From Streptococcus vestibularis ATCC 49124 (GTDB lineage: Bacteria; Bacillota; Bacilli; Lactobacillales; Streptococcaceae): DNA of 38,245 nucleotides. The stretch spans positions 1 through 38,245 of the forward strand of contig NZ_GL831112.1 of the NCBI RefSeq assembly GCF_000188295.1. The letters run 5' to 3'. Positions 1 through 10,200 of the stretch are shown here, in pieces; position 1 is the first letter of the stretch, and each line of letters opens with the position of its first letter. The notes beneath the pieces are model-generated. The model saw only the letters and a program-made list of their open reading frames with translations, was not told where the DNA came from and searched no databases. Made by a program: the position numbers and the translations under genes.

Positions 1-34
1 TTACCGCTATTTTTATTTTATTTTTTACCCCTAA

Positions 35-56
35 TTGTCAAGTCAAGTGCAACAAA
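35..56 (+). repeat. IS30-type terminal inverted repeat, left
   Basis: It starts TTGT and ends AAGTGCAACAAA. The right end read on the opposite strand shares the same TTGT start and AAGTGCAACAAA end, with differences only in the middle six bases. Confidence 0.75.
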
Positions 57-84
57 GTTGTTACTCTGATTAAGTGAGTATCTT

Positions 85-1110
85 TCAAGCTGTTTGAGTT
101 AGCTCAAACAGCTTTTTTGCAGACTGATAGCCATGAATTCGTCTAGGCCTTTCATTGATAGCCTTTGTATAGTCCTCTAAAAGATTCTGATTTAGTTCTT
201 TTAACGAACACCCCTTCGGAATGAACTATCTTAGTAATCCATTGAAATTCTCATTTGTACCTCGTTCATAAGATGAATAGGCATGTGCAAAATAAACATC
301 TAATCCCTCTATCTTACTCAATGATGAAAATTCGTTTCCATTATCTGCAGTTATGGACTTAATGGGATAAAGTTTCATACACTCTAAGACTGATTGATTG
401 ACATACTCTGCTTTCTTTTCCACGAGTTTCTTTGTGACAGCATAGCGTGTTTGTCGTTCTACCAAGGTCAGAATAGAAGGCTCTCCTATTGTCTTTCCAC
501 CCAGAACAGAATCAATTTCCCAATCTCCAAAACGGGAACGATTATTGATTTCTTCTGGCCTTTCTTCAATTGACTTTCCTAGATGTTTATTGGTAGAGGG
601 GCGCTTGGTAATTTTCTTACGGATCCGCACTGCTCTTGGCAAAGCAATGACCTTAATCTCTAACAATTCTTGATGAATATAGTTATAGAGCGTCTTGGTT
701 GAAGGAACAACTTCATCTACATGTTGGAGTCTATAGGTATGAACAAAGGTATCCACGCTATGCACCCTTGGTTTCTCTCTCATTGCTTCTGTAAATGCTC
801 TCAGAAAGTCATCCGATACACAATCCAGTTTCAGATAATAGCTGGCTTCTCTAGCATGACGATAACGGTTATGAGCAACATCTGCATAATAGTGGTGGTA
901 ATAGACCTTCTGCCCATTTACTTTTTTCACTTGTGTTATGGAACTACGATTAATTTCACGAGTAATAGTAGAGCGATTTCTCCCTAGTCTACGAGTAATC
1001 TCAGCAGGTTTGAGTCCTACGCTTAAATAAGCTTCAATTTCCCCTCGCTCAGCTTCAGATAAGTGCTTGTATGATTGATTTGTGGTAGAATAATTAGTGG
1101 ACATGTTCAT
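85..1110 (-). pseudogene. IS30-family transposase, interrupted by an in-frame TAG
   Basis: The reading frame is 341 codons long, with an amber codon at 226-228 after residue 294. Downstream codons continue in the same frame as typical IS30 C-terminal sequence (FIPKGCSLKELN onwards) to a TGA at 85-87. An N-terminal helix-turn-helix (LSEAERGEIEAYL, then AEITRRLGRNRSTITREI) is followed by a DDE core: DWEIDSVLGG, TADNGNEF and the Glu in GTNENFNGLL. The triad therefore lies upstream of the stop, but the last 46 residues are lost. The first ATG abuts its Shine-Dalgarno, so the ATG two codons later (1104) may be the real start. Confidence 0.88.
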
Positions 1111-1162
1111 CTTCCTTTATACTGTTTTTCGCAACTCTAGTATATCAGATGAACATGTCTTT

Positions 1163-1184
1163 TTTGTTGCACTTCATTTTACAA
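1163..1184 (-). repeat. IS30-type terminal inverted repeat, right
   Basis: On the minus strand this reads TTGT, six variable bases, then AAGTGCAACAAA, matching the left end at 35-56. Confidence 0.75.
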
Positions 1185-1227
1185 CAGGGCTAGTTTATTT
1201 TTTAGAGACCTTTTTACTGAAAATAGA

Positions 1228-1255
1228 AAGAAGAGTAGAAAATTCTACTCTTCTT
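1228..1255 (-). terminator. ftsH terminator overlapping its stop codon
   Basis: Two perfect 13-base arms (1228-1240 and 1243-1255) form a hairpin that contains the last codons and TAG of ftsH. A T-rich stretch follows in the direction of transcription. It closes the hpt-ftsH transcript before the IS element. Confidence 0.75.
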
Positions 1256-3224
1256 CATCTTTATTTTTGTTTTCCAATCTCTCTTTCACTTCATCAAAAG
1301 ATAAAGCGTGGTTATCTTCTTCTGAATCTTCAAGAGAATCTACTGGCATCTTACCAGTCTCATAAATTGATTTGATTTGTGCAGCGTCAAGTGTTTCATA
1401 CTTAAGCAAAGCTTCTGCAATAAGAGCATGTGTGTCTCGGTTTTCATTGATAATTTCGGCTGCTCTGTCGTGTGCCTCAACTAAAAGTGATCGAATTTCT
1501 TCGTCAATAAGTTGAGCTGTATGAGCTGAGTAAGACTTGTCTGGCGTAAATTGTCCTGGATTCATCGCATGATTACCTTCATATTGGACTGGTCCAAGTT
1601 TTTCGCTCATACCATATTCAGTAACCATTGCACGTGCCAACTGTGTCGCTTGCTCAAAGTCATTTGAAGCACCTGATGTTTGAACGTTGAAAATAATTTC
1701 TTCTGCAACACGTCCACCCATAAGACCTGCCAATTGTTCTTTTAGCTCATCTTTAGATGACAACATCTGATCCTCTTTTGGTAGAGAAATCATATAACCA
1801 CCTGCGCGACCTCGTGGAACAATAGTAACCTTGTGAACATCACGAGCGCTAGAAAGTGTTAAACCAACAATTGTATGACCCGCTTCATGGTAAGCCACAA
1901 CTTTACGTTCGTGTTCTGAAACTTGGCGGTCTTTCTTAGATGGTCCAGCAATAACACGATCCTCTGCTTCGTCAATATCACTAGCATCAATTCTAGTCTT
2001 ACTACGTCGTGCAGCAACTAGAGCTGCTTCATTCAAGACATTCTCCAAGTCTGCTCCAACAAAACCTGGAGTTTGTTGAGCCACAACTTTAAGGTCAACA
2101 TCTTCAGCCAATGGTTTATTCTTGGCATGGACTTTCAAGATAGCCTCTCGGCCTTTTACATCTGGGCGACCAACAAGAACTTTACGGTCAAAACGTCCTG
2201 GACGTAGGAGGGCTGGATCAAGAACATCACTACGGTTGGTTGCAGCAATGACAATGATATTCTCATTTCCATCAAAACCATCCATTTCAATCAATAGTTG
2301 GTTAAGGGTTTGTTCGCGTTCGTCGTTACCACCGCCCATTCCAGTACCACGACGACGCCCAACCGCATCGATTTCATCAATAAAAATAATAGCACGTTCT
2401 GCCTTTTTAGCATCTTCAAACAGACTACGGACACGACTAGCTCCAACACCGACAAACATTTCTACAAAATCAGAACCTGAGATGCTAAAGAATGGTACAT
2501 CAGCTTCACCAGCCACTGCTTTAGCAAGGAGGGTTTTACCTGTTCCTGGAGGGCCTTCGAGGAGGACTCCTTTAGGAATACGTGCACCCAGAGCTTTATA
2601 TTTACGTGGATTTTTGAGGAAATCTACTACTTCTACAAGTTCTTCTTTTTCTTCTTCTGCACCGGCTACATCTGTAAAGCGAACTTTAATATTTTCTTTT
2701 GACTGGGTTTTAGCACGATTACGGCCAAAGTTCATGGCACCGCGGTTACCACCTTGATTCATCATGAAAAGGAAGAAAATAGCAATCCCAATCAAAGGTA
2801 GGTAACTAAAAAGATATGAAATCCAAGCACCACTTGAACTTTCACGTATCATTTTAACATTAACATTAGCTGCTTCTGATGCTGACTGCAATTTCTGCAT
2901 AGTTGTTTCATTCTGCAGCACAGTCGATGTAAAGCTACGTGTCTCTGATGATGCACTACCTAAAAATGGTAGACTAAGGTCAGTATCAATCTTTTCAGCC
3001 TTTTTGTAGCTACCTTTAATTTCAATGATACTACCGTCTGGCTGATAAGTGATAGATTTTACCTTACCATCTTCAATTTTCTTAACCAACTGTGTGTAAG
3101 ACAATTGTTGACTTGAGCTTTGGCTTCCTCCTGCAAAGTATTGTACTCCGGTTACAACCGCAATAATAACTATGATGTAGAGAAAAGCGTTCCGTAAGAA
3201 GCCATTATTATTTTTATTATTCAT
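1245..3224 (-). CDS. ftsH: ATP-dependent zinc metalloprotease FtsH
   Basis: Membrane-anchored AAA+ protease that degrades misfolded membrane proteins and short-lived regulators. The 659 residues show a first membrane segment at about 11-31, an extracytoplasmic domain, a second segment at about 135-155, Walker A GPPGTGKT at 224-231, Walker [12 protein letters not shown] at 279-289, an arginine-finger region near RPGRFDR (341-347), and the zinc site HEAGH at 446-450 with a likely third ligand Asp522 (NDFEQAT). Length is typical. The start lies 20 bases after the hpt stop, with an AAAGG ribosome site, so it is probably co-transcribed with hpt. Its hairpin terminator overlaps the stop codon. Confidence 0.98.
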   Translation of the reverse strand: MNNKNNNGFLRNAFLYIIVIIAVVTGVQYFAGGSQSSSQQLSYTQLVKKIEDGKVKSITYQPDGSIIEIKGSYKKAEKIDTDLSLPFLGSASSETRSFTSTVLQNETTMQKLQSASEAANVNVKMIRESSSGAWISYLFSYLPLIGIAIFFLFMMNQGGNRGAMNFGRNRAKTQSKENIKVRFTDVAGAEEEKEELVEVVDFLKNPRKYKALGARIPKGVLLEGPPGTGKTLLAKAVAGEADVPFFSISGSDFVEMFVGVGASRVRSLFEDAKKAERAIIFIDEIDAVGRRRGTGMGGGNDEREQTLNQLLIEMDGFDGNENIIVIAATNRSDVLDPALLRPGRFDRKVLVGRPDVKGREAILKVHAKNKPLAEDVDLKVVAQQTPGFVGADLENVLNEAALVAARRSKTRIDASDIDEAEDRVIAGPSKKDRQVSEHERKVVAYHEAGHTIVGLTLSSARDVHKVTIVPRGRAGGYMISLPKEDQMLSSKDELKEQLAGLMGGRVAEEIIFNVQTSGASNDFEQATQLARAMVTEYGMSEKLGPVQYEGNHAMNPGQFTPDKSYSAHTAQLIDEEIRSLLVEAHDRAAEIINENRDTHALIAEALLKYETLDAAQIKSIYETGKMPVDSLEDSEEDNHALSFDEVKERLENKNKDEEE

Positions 3225-3243
3225 AAATTAATTAGACCTTTAC

Positions 3244-3786
3244 TTATTTTGTATAAATTTCTTCTTTTAAGACACCGACATAAGGAAGGTTACGGTATTT
3301 TTCATCATAGTCTAGTCCGAAACCAACGATAAATTCATTAGGAACATCGTAACATACGTAATCTGCCTCAATATCAACAACACGACCTTCTGGTTTATCA
3401 AAAAGAGTTGCGATTTTGACTGAATTGGCTTTACGGTACTTGAACATATCTCGAAGATAAAGGAGCGTACGACCTGTATCAATGATATCTTCAATAAAGA
3501 TGATGTCTCGTCCTTCAACATTAGTATCAACATCTTTAAGAATCTTTACTTCACCACTGCTGACAGTTCCGCCACCATAACTTGAAACGACCATAAAGTC
3601 CATCTCAATATGGGTGTCGATATGTTTGATAAGTTCTGCCATAAATGGAACAGCACCTTTTAAAACACCGACTAAAAGGGGATTTTTTCCTGCATAATCC
3701 TTTGTCAGTTGTTGACCTAGCTCTTTAGTTTTAGTTACGATATCCTCTTGGGAAAAGAGGATTTTTTTAATGTCTTTCTCTAACAT
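3244..3786 (-). CDS. hpt: hypoxanthine-guanine phosphoribosyltransferase
   Basis: Purine salvage enzyme that joins hypoxanthine or guanine to PRPP to give IMP or GMP. The PRPP-binding signature [13 protein letters not shown] is present, as is the N-terminal [13 protein letters not shown] strand-loop and the C-terminal [14 protein letters not shown] loop. I chose the ATG at 3786 (MLEKDIKK, 180 residues, the usual family length) because it follows an AAAGGGA ribosome site at good spacing. An upstream in-frame start would add eight unconserved residues (MTSRKGNQ). In streptococci and bacilli hpt sits between tilS and ftsH, as here. Confidence 0.96.
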   Translation of the reverse strand: MLEKDIKKILFSQEDIVTKTKELGQQLTKDYAGKNPLLVGVLKGAVPFMAELIKHIDTHIEMDFMVVSSYGGGTVSSGEVKILKDVDTNVEGRDIIFIEDIIDTGRTLLYLRDMFKYRKANSVKIATLFDKPEGRVVDIEADYVCYDVPNEFIVGFGLDYDEKYRNLPYVGVLKEEIYTK

Positions 3787-3819
3787 TTGGTTTCCCTTTC
3801 TCGAAGTCAATATTCTCTT

Positions 3820-3828
3820 ATTATAACA
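3820..3828 (-). promoter_or_regulatory. extended -10 promoter for hpt-ftsH
   Basis: On the minus strand the sequence TGT-TATAAT lies about 34 bases upstream of the hpt start, in the gap between tilS and hpt. No good -35 is visible, which suits an extended -10 promoter. The predicted leader is about 27 nt. Confidence 0.55.
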
Positions 3829-3867
3829 CTTTTACTTCAATCGTCGTTATTTAAACATGGCATTTGA

Positions 3868-5132
3868 TTAGAAATTCTTATAAATCACCACAGTGCCATA
3901 AAGTATAGCATTTTCGGGCTTTTTTTTCAAATAGAGACGCCCGGAGACATAAAGAAAGATAATCTGACCATCTTGTTCTCCTATAATAGCTTTTTGTCGC
4001 TCCTTATATGGAATTTTATTGTCTATGAATAATCGTCTTATTTTTTTGTGGTGAGTACCCAAGTCAATCATATCACCTTCATGTCTATGACGAATCAGTA
4101 TCGGGGCATCTGACCAAATATTAATAGTATTCACGTTAGAAACAATATATGGTTCAGAAAAAATTAATGTGTGTTCCTCAAACACAATAGATTTTCCAAA
4201 TTCTAGGAGACTTGGAGGAGATAGGAGGATAGACTCTTCTTTGGTTATTAAAAAATCCGTCTGTGTTTTGACTAACACGTAACCATTTTTTAGTAGCATT
4301 TTTCCTGAAGTTTTTTTCTTAGGTAACTCATCAATTGATTGAACTGACCTTTTGGAAGCTGTAAATCAGGAAAGGATTCTAAATAACTCTGAATAAGAAG
4401 GTATTGGACAGCATCTGTCTGTTGTTGAAAAACAGACAAATCGGTTATAGTAATATCCTTCGTTAACTCCTCTAATGCTTTTCCCATAAGGGCAATCTCA
4501 TCTGCTAGAAGACAAAGATGCTCCTTAAATTTAGGATTTTCCTGAGATAGAGTAGGGATATAGGTCAGTCTAATGCGATTTCGGAGATAGGCTAAAGAAG
4601 AATTACTCTTATCTTCAAAATGAAAGGTTATGGGAAGTTGCGCTTTCGGAATATGCAAAAAAGGACGAATAATCTGACCAGTGCCAAATGATCTTACATC
4701 ACAAATCCCACTCAGATGTCTTAAACGACTTCCTCTCAAGAGTCTCATAAAAATCGTCTCGGCCTGATCATCAGCATGATGGGCCGTGACAAGAGCAGAG
4801 TAGTCAGCTTCTTTCATAATCTGCTTAAAAAAATCATAGCGAAAAGTACGGGCGGCATTTTCTGAAAACTTTCCTGAGAATGCGCTATAGTGAAAAGGGA
4901 TCTTATGTTCCTTTGCCCAATGACGTAAATAATCTTCTTCGTACTCCGATTCTTGCCGTTGCTTATGGTTAACGTGAGCAATGCCCAGCTGAATATCCAA
5001 ATCTTTTTGATGGTTATACAAAAAGTGCAGCAAACTCATCGAGTCTGCTCCACCTGATACTGCTACTAAAATTTTCTTGTGTTGGTTAAAATAACCTTTT
5101 GCTTGTATCATTTGCAACAATTTTTCTGTCAT
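3868..5132 (-). pseudogene. tilS: tRNA(Ile)-lysidine synthetase TilS, split by a -1 frameshift
   Basis: TilS converts C34 of tRNA-Ile2 to lysidine so that AUA is read as Ile; the gene is essential in most bacteria. The first frame (5132 to 4290, 280 residues) has the PP-loop SGGADS at residues 26-31, AHVNHKQR and AHHADDQAETIFMRLLRGS. It ends at TAA 4290-4292. The C-terminal domain continues in the -1 frame (to 3868, 143 residues if started at the ATG at 4299; motifs LKNGYVLV and KIPYKERQKAIIGEQ). Together they make the usual size of about 425 residues. The break lies at an A7 tract (4311-4317). This could be a real mutation, a sequencing error, or a gene expressed by frameshifting or as two chains. 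The start shares the A of TAATG with the end of the upstream gene. Confidence 0.85.
4311..4317 (-). other. A AAA AAA slippery heptamer at the tilS frame junction
   Basis: In the upstream tilS frame the codons read AGA-AAA-AAA-CTT, so the heptamer A-AAA-AAA is in the phase needed for tandem -1 slippage. After a -1 shift the frame reads ACT-TCA-GGA and enters the C-terminal TilS domain. The ATG of the downstream frame (4299) lies 12 bases after the tract. Whether slippage happens is inference. Confidence 0.6.
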
Positions 5133-6424
5133 TATTTTAAAATTCCATAAACATCATCTGCAATTGAGGTGATTTTGTCATAGCCTTCTTTATCCGTAAA
5201 AATCGATAGAATAAAGGGAGAATCTGTATAGACAATAGCGACATCATGTTTAAAGTCGTAGGCATCCCCTATTTTATGCGCAACAGGGACATCAATATTT
5301 TTTGAAATACGTTCGCCATCATAGTCTGTACTTGAAAGATAATTAATAATATCCCCATTTTGCCTATAAACAGCCTCCATCAAAGTACCTGCTGCTTTGG
5401 CAGTCAACTCTTTTTTATCCATATTCCAAGAGGTTGCTGCAGCTTCATCTACTGATTTTTGGAAGGAATTATCATACTGATTGGCTACATAATAACCTAA
5501 GATATTTGTCGCTACATTATCTGAATTTTGAGCTACAGCCTTTAACAAGTTTTCCAAGCTATAATTCTTGTCATCAGGCATCTTACTAATCTTTCCTGAG
5601 CCATCTGGATCATAAGCACCTGGAAAACCATTCACAGCAGAGGTATATTGATACTCATCTGATAATGATAATTTCTTTTGAGACAGACGTTCCTGTGCAT
5701 AATAGAGTACACCTAGCTTGGCTACACTAGCTGCATACATGCTTTTTTCGTCATTGATAGCTGCTATACGGTCTGTATCAAGCTGCTTAACATAAACTGA
5801 GATGCTCTCTTGATTGTTATACTTCTCGTTTAATACTTTTTGAACAGCCTCGATGCGATTATCAGTAGTTGACAAGTCAGAGGCATTGATCCAACCTTCT
5901 CCATCTGCAAAATAATAAGTCCCAGCATGCGTCTGGGCAGCTCGGCTAACCTTTATCGGTTTGAAACTAGCTAGTTTAGAGTCAGCTTTGTCAGTACCTG
6001 AAACGTAGGGTTCTTTGTAAACTGTTAAGCCATCTTTAGTCCATAAGGTCATGTCTACTGGTTTTTGATCATAGACACTATCATCAATAATTGATTTCTG
6101 ACTAGCTGCTACATAATCACCATCTTGAAGTTGGAAAACAGGTTCACCTTTAGCATTCCAAGAAATAGCAGAAATTGATAGTTTGGTATCTGCTTGAATA
6201 TTGGTCTTAAAATCTGTTAATTCCTTGTTCTTATAAGTTAAGATACTTGTTACTGTTCGTGGATTTTTAGGAATCTGTTTAAACTGACTCAGACTAACTG
6301 TAGTATTTTGAGCCAACTTTTGAACCTGTTTTGAGGTCAGAGTTAGCTCTTTCTCCATAGGAAGTAGGATTAAAGGGCTGGAAGAAACAAGCACAGCAGT
6401 TGCAGCTATTAAGAGCTTTTTCAT
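5132..6424 (-). CDS. secreted serine hydrolase, class A beta-lactamase / PBP-like
   Basis: Conserved streptococcal gene always found between divIC and tilS. The 430-residue product starts with a signal-like segment (MKKLLIAATAVLVSSSPLILL, residues 1-21) without a lipobox Cys. A linker domain of about 190 residues follows, possibly an SH3-like wall-binding region (TVYKEPYVSG, GEGWINASDL). The serine-hydrolase fold then shows SVAK at 233-236, SDN at 301-303 and KIG at 384-386, matching the SxxK, SxN and KxG active-site motifs. It probably acts on peptidoglycan outside the membrane; true beta-lactamase activity is doubtful. The start overlaps the TGA of the small upstream gene (ATGA), and the end overlaps the tilS start (TAATG), so the genes are translationally linked. 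Confidence 0.85.
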   Translation of the reverse strand: MKKLLIAATAVLVSSSPLILLPMEKELTLTSKQVQKLAQNTTVSLSQFKQIPKNPRTVTSILTYKNKELTDFKTNIQADTKLSISAISWNAKGEPVFQLQDGDYVAASQKSIIDDSVYDQKPVDMTLWTKDGLTVYKEPYVSGTDKADSKLASFKPIKVSRAAQTHAGTYYFADGEGWINASDLSTTDNRIEAVQKVLNEKYNNQESISVYVKQLDTDRIAAINDEKSMYAASVAKLGVLYYAQERLSQKKLSLSDEYQYTSAVNGFPGAYDPDGSGKISKMPDDKNYSLENLLKAVAQNSDNVATNILGYYVANQYDNSFQKSVDEAAATSWNMDKKELTAKAAGTLMEAVYRQNGDIINYLSSTDYDGERISKNIDVPVAHKIGDAYDFKHDVAIVYTDSPFILSIFTDKEGYDKITSIADDVYGILK

Positions 6425-6553
6425 GCTTGTTTCTTCACCTCCTCCTTCCTCTGTACATCCGTTTTAAGTTGCTGATTTTTTTCTGATAGTTCCTCTAACT
6501 TGGCTTCCGAATAGGTTAAAAAAAATTTCTACAGTTTTAAGTAAATCTTTCAT
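6421..6553 (-). pseudogene. small divIC-linked ORF (SP_0009-like), frameshifted in a T8 tract
   Basis: The ATG at 6553 overlaps the divIC stop (TAATG). The frame reads [12 protein letters not shown] and then leaves frame at a run of eight T (coding strand). Removing one T restores a 43-residue protein ending EELSEKNQQLKTDVQRKEEV then KKQA, with a TGA that overlaps the next ATG. The restored protein has a hydrophobic start and a charged coiled-coil tail, like the roughly 40-residue protein found at this position in other streptococci. Its function is unknown. The perfect restoration and the overlaps at both ends make me confident that this is a broken gene. Confidence 0.78.
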
Positions 6554-6924
6554 TAGGGTAATAAGCTTGGTACAGGATAGATAGACTCTCCTTCACGTGA
6601 ATAGTAATACTTAGCACGCGCATATTTCTCAGCGAAAGTATCATCCTTAAGTTTTTTAGCCAAATCCTTTCGTTCCTTTGTCTGATATGACAATTTATCA
6701 TAGTCTTTCTGGAATGACAAGACTTCCTTCTCTTGCTGTTTAATATTCATATAAGTTTCAACTAGATTATACGTTGGCAAGATAAAGAGTAAAACAACCA
6801 CAAAGAGAATCCACCCCATGAAGCGATTTCTTTGTTCATGTTCGGCACGCTCTAATCGTTGCTCTTGATTGGCATTATCAATGTAATCGTTCGTAAGCTG
6901 TACAATATTAGGCTTCTTGCTCAT
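6553..6924 (-). CDS. divIC: septum formation initiator DivIC (FtsB family)
   Basis: Bitopic division protein that works with DivIB/FtsQ and FtsL at the septum. From the ATG at 6924 it has 123 residues: a short cytoplasmic part ([20 protein letters not shown]), one membrane span (about 38-57, [17 protein letters not shown]) and an external coiled coil (about 60-100). I chose the ATG at 6924 because an AAGGA ribosome site lies 9 bases upstream. A GTG seven codons earlier gives only a longer tail (MKQGLKQ). The start overlaps the 3' end of rqcP, and the stop overlaps the next small gene. Confidence 0.9.
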   Translation of the reverse strand: MSKKPNIVQLTNDYIDNANQEQRLERAEHEQRNRFMGWILFVVVLLFILPTYNLVETYMNIKQQEKEVLSFQKDYDKLSYQTKERKDLAKKLKDDTFAEKYARAKYYYSREGESIYPVPSLLP

Positions 6925-7183
6925 CTGCTTCAATCCTTGTTTCACTTATAATCTCGTACATTTTTGCCGCATCTTCTTTTTTCGTACTATCTTTCATTTC
7001 TAGAACACGGACTGTCAATAGTTTATTTCCAAAACGAACTTCCACTTGGTCACCAATTTTTAAATCTGTAGATGACTTAGCGAGTACACCATTTACTTTA
7101 ATACGTCCTTTATCAGCTACTTCTTTAGCCACTGGACGACGTTTGATAATTCGTGATACTTTTAAATATTTGTCTAATCTCAA
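6908..7183 (-). CDS. rqcP: S4-domain RNA-binding protein RqcP (YabO/Hsp15 type)
   Basis: Small protein of ribosome-associated quality control. In Bacillus it works with RqcH on obstructed 50S subunits to add alanine tails. The 91 residues are almost all one S4 domain ([20 protein letters not shown], then KGRIKVNG and [11 protein letters not shown]), followed by a short acidic tail. The start codon appears to be TTG (7181-7183), with AAAGGAA upstream; no ATG or GTG fits the conserved MRLDK start. It is followed by divIC with overlap, as in most Firmicutes. Confidence 0.93.
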   Translation of the reverse strand: MRLDKYLKVSRIIKRRPVAKEVADKGRIKVNGVLAKSSTDLKIGDQVEVRFGNKLLTVRVLEMKDSTKKEDAAKMYEIISETRIEADEQEA

Positions 7184-7218
7184 TATTACTGTTTCCTTTT
7201 CGTTAGGATATCTCTTCT

Positions 7219-7227
7219 ATGATAGCA
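7219..7227 (-). promoter_or_regulatory. extended -10 promoter for rqcP-divIC operon
   Basis: The minus strand reads TGC-TATCAT about 35 bases upstream of the rqcP start, after the mfd terminator region. The -35 is weak. Confidence 0.4.
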
Positions 7228-7267
7228 TTTTTTTTAGAAAATAGGTGACTAAAGCCTTTTCAAACAC

Positions 7268-7299
7268 AAAAATAAGAGGAGCGACACTAGTCGACCCTC
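7268..7299 (-). terminator. mfd terminator overlapping its stop codon
   Basis: Arms 7276-7285 and 7290-7299 pair with one mismatch and one G-U. The U-rich run TTATTTTT follows in the direction of mfd transcription (7275 to 7268). The mfd stop codon (7287-7289) falls in the loop. Confidence 0.6.
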
Positions 7300-10200
7300 T
7301 CAGGAGATTTATGAAAAAGAAAAGTTTTAGGATGTTTTATAGTATATAGAGACTTACTTAAACTTTCCTTAAGCTTCTTTTTTTCTTTACGTTTTTTAAT
7401 TTCCATAAATGTCTGACCAAAAATCTTTAATTCTTCAAGGATTTCATAGTCTTTCTTGTTACGAACATCAAAAATAATCTCTACTTTCCCCTGGTTATCA
7501 CTGATTTTTGCTTTTAAATGCGTTTTAGAGATGGCTTCGAAATAGTCTTGAGTCAAGAAGAATTTAAGAGAGGATTTTTCGAAACGAACAGTGATAGTAT
7601 CGTTCTTACGCTCAACTAATTCTGCAAAGGCAGCATCTAAACATGCCTTAACCAGACCAATCTCAATGAGATAGGCAACTTGGTCTGGATATTCTCCAAA
7701 ACGGTCAATAATCTCATCCTGAAGGTCCTGATAGTCTTTCTGATTCTCGATTTCACGAATACGCTTATAAATTTCAATTTTTTGGCGCTCGTCAGAAATG
7801 TAGTCATAAGGGAGGTAAGCATCAATCTGAAGATTGAACTCTGCATTTCCTTTTCGACGAACCTGAGTTTTACCTTGACGCTTATTGATAGCCTCTTCCA
7901 ATAGTTGCGAGTACATTTCAAATCCGACTGAGTCAATGAAACCGCTTTGAGAAGAACCGAGAATATTCCCTGCACCGCGAATCGATAAATCACGCATAGC
8001 AATTTTGAAACCTGATCCCAGTTCTGTAAACCCCTTAATAGCATCCAAACGCTTCTCTGATACTTCTGTCAACACTTTGTCAGGACGATACATGAGGTAG
8101 GCATAGGCAATTCGATTACTACGTCCCACGCGACCTCTTAGCTGATAAAGAGTAGACAAGCCCATATGATCTGCATTCTCAATGAAAAGTGTATTAACAT
8201 TGGAGATATCAATTCCTGTTTCGATAATGGTCGTTGCTACCAAAACATCGTAATCGCCATTCAAGAAATCCAAGAGGGTATTCTCCAACATAACCTCACT
8301 CATCTGACCATGAACAAATCCGATACGTGCTTCAGGGACTATCTCATGCAGTTCAGAAACTTTTTGATCAATGGTTTCAACACGATTATAAATATAAAAA
8401 ATCTGGCCACCTCGGTCCATCTCCCTTAATATCGCTTCTCGAATAAGACCAGGATTGGTTTCCATAACATAAGTTTGAACTGGATAACGGTTGGTAGGTG
8501 CTGTCTCAATAATCGACAAATCACGAATACCCAACATAGACATATGGAGTGTACGAGGAATAGGGGTCGCAGTTAGAGTAAGGACATCAACTTTAGCTTT
8601 CAACTCCTTAAGTTTCTCTTTATGCTTCACGCCAAAACGTTGTTCTTCATCAATTACTAGCAAGCCTAAATCAGAAAACTTAACATCTTTAGACAACAAG
8701 CGGTGGGTACCAATAATAATATCAATACGTCCTTTAGCTAGATTTTCAATAGTCTCATTTTGCTCTTTTTTACTTCTAAAACGACTGAGTTCATCTACTT
8801 CAACGGCATGATTTTCAAAACGCTCTTTAAAATTCAAATAATGCTGATGGGCAAGAACTGTTGTAGGCACTAGGATAGCAACTTGCTTCCCATCATTAAC
8901 CGCCTTGAAAGCAGCACGCATGGCTACCTCTGTCTTACCAAAACCAACATCACCAACCAAGAGACGATCCATAGGCTTGTCTGACTCCATGTCTGCCTTA
9001 ACTTCCTTAATGGAACGCAGTTGATCCACTGTCTCAGCATAAGAGAAATCATCATCAAAATCCCTTTGATTATCATCATCCGGTGAAAAAGCAAATCCTT
9101 TAAGTTGACTACGCTCTGCATAGAGTTTTAAGAGATCATCAGCAATATCCTCTACCTGCTTGCTTACTTTTTGTTTAGTTTTTTGGAAACGCCCATCATT
9201 GAGTTTATTAATTTTGGGCTCTTTCCCGTCCGCTGACACATACTTAGAGAGACTCTCAATCTGCTCAACAGGTAGAGAAATTGTTGCAGCATCCTGATAT
9301 TGGATGGTCAAGTAGTCACGATGCACCCCTTTAATCTCAATAGTCTCAATACCTTTAAATTGCCCGATACCATGAGTCTGATGTACAACATAATCACCTT
9401 TTTCAAGCTCATTGTAATCTTTTAGACGCTCAGCATTGGAAACGTGACTGGCACGCGCACGACGTTTTACTTTTTTATGGAAAATCTCACGTTCAGTGAC
9501 CAGAACAAGCTTTTCATCAGCAAAGTAAAAACCATTGGATAAGTTTCCTAGAACTAATTGAGGCTTATAAGAAATCAAATCTCCAAACCTACTAAGAGGT
9601 AAATCTAAATCATATTCTTCCAAGGTTTCCTTCAAAGATTTGAGTTGCTTTTCAGACCCCACTTGTAAAATAACCGTTGCCTTATTCTTAGTATAACGAT
9701 GAATTTCGTCAACCAGTAGCGGAAATTGGTTGAAAAACTCCTGCATAGGGTATTGAGTGAATTGATACAACTTATCAAATTTAAGATTTCCTAATCCCTT
9801 ATGAAAATTAGAAAAGAAGCTAGCTGGCTGATAGTTACGTAAAGTCTTAAATGAATCCACGAAGTAGTTTAGATAACTCAGAGACTTGCCCTGATGAAGA
9901 TCCTCAGTTAAAAGATTAGCTACTTCTAATTCAAGACGTCCGTGGCGGTCCACTATCTTTTGAAAATCATCAACGAATACAGGAGTCCCCTTTGGAAGAT
10001 AGTCAAACAAGGTATAAGCTTTGTCATAAAAGAGAGACAAAAACTTACGTAAATCTTTATGACGGTAACCATCAATCGTCACTGATAGAACTTCCTCAAG
10101 ATAAGCCTTATGAGGACCCTCTGCTTTTGAAACTGCACTTTCTAGGGCCTTCTCAGCACGTTGGTAATCTTCTCTTGTTAAGATAATATCATCCGCCGGT

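Larger units (their letters stand above)
35..1184 (-). mobile_element. IS30-family insertion sequence, about 1.15 kb
   Basis: The element is bounded by imperfect 22-bp inverted repeats at 35-56 and 1163-1184 and contains one transposase ORF on the minus strand. Size, single ORF and terminal repeats fit the IS30 family. It lies just downstream of the ftsH terminator. A target duplication could not be settled: the short sequence cta occurs near both ends, but the exact outer boundary is uncertain by a few bases. The transposase is interrupted by a nonsense codon, so this copy is probably not autonomous. Confidence 0.85.

Noticed and set aside
721..987. 88-codon plus-strand ORF inside the IS element
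   Set aside because: It is antisense to the conserved transposase, has no ribosome site and no recognisable domain.
2122..2757. 211-codon plus-strand ORF
   Set aside because: It is the antisense shadow of the conserved AAA+ region of ftsH, rich in Ser/Arg/Pro, without a ribosome site.
6588..6603. CACGTG-containing site in divIC considered as a third parS
   Set aside because: It differs from the parS consensus at about five positions, including the core outside TTCACGTGAA.
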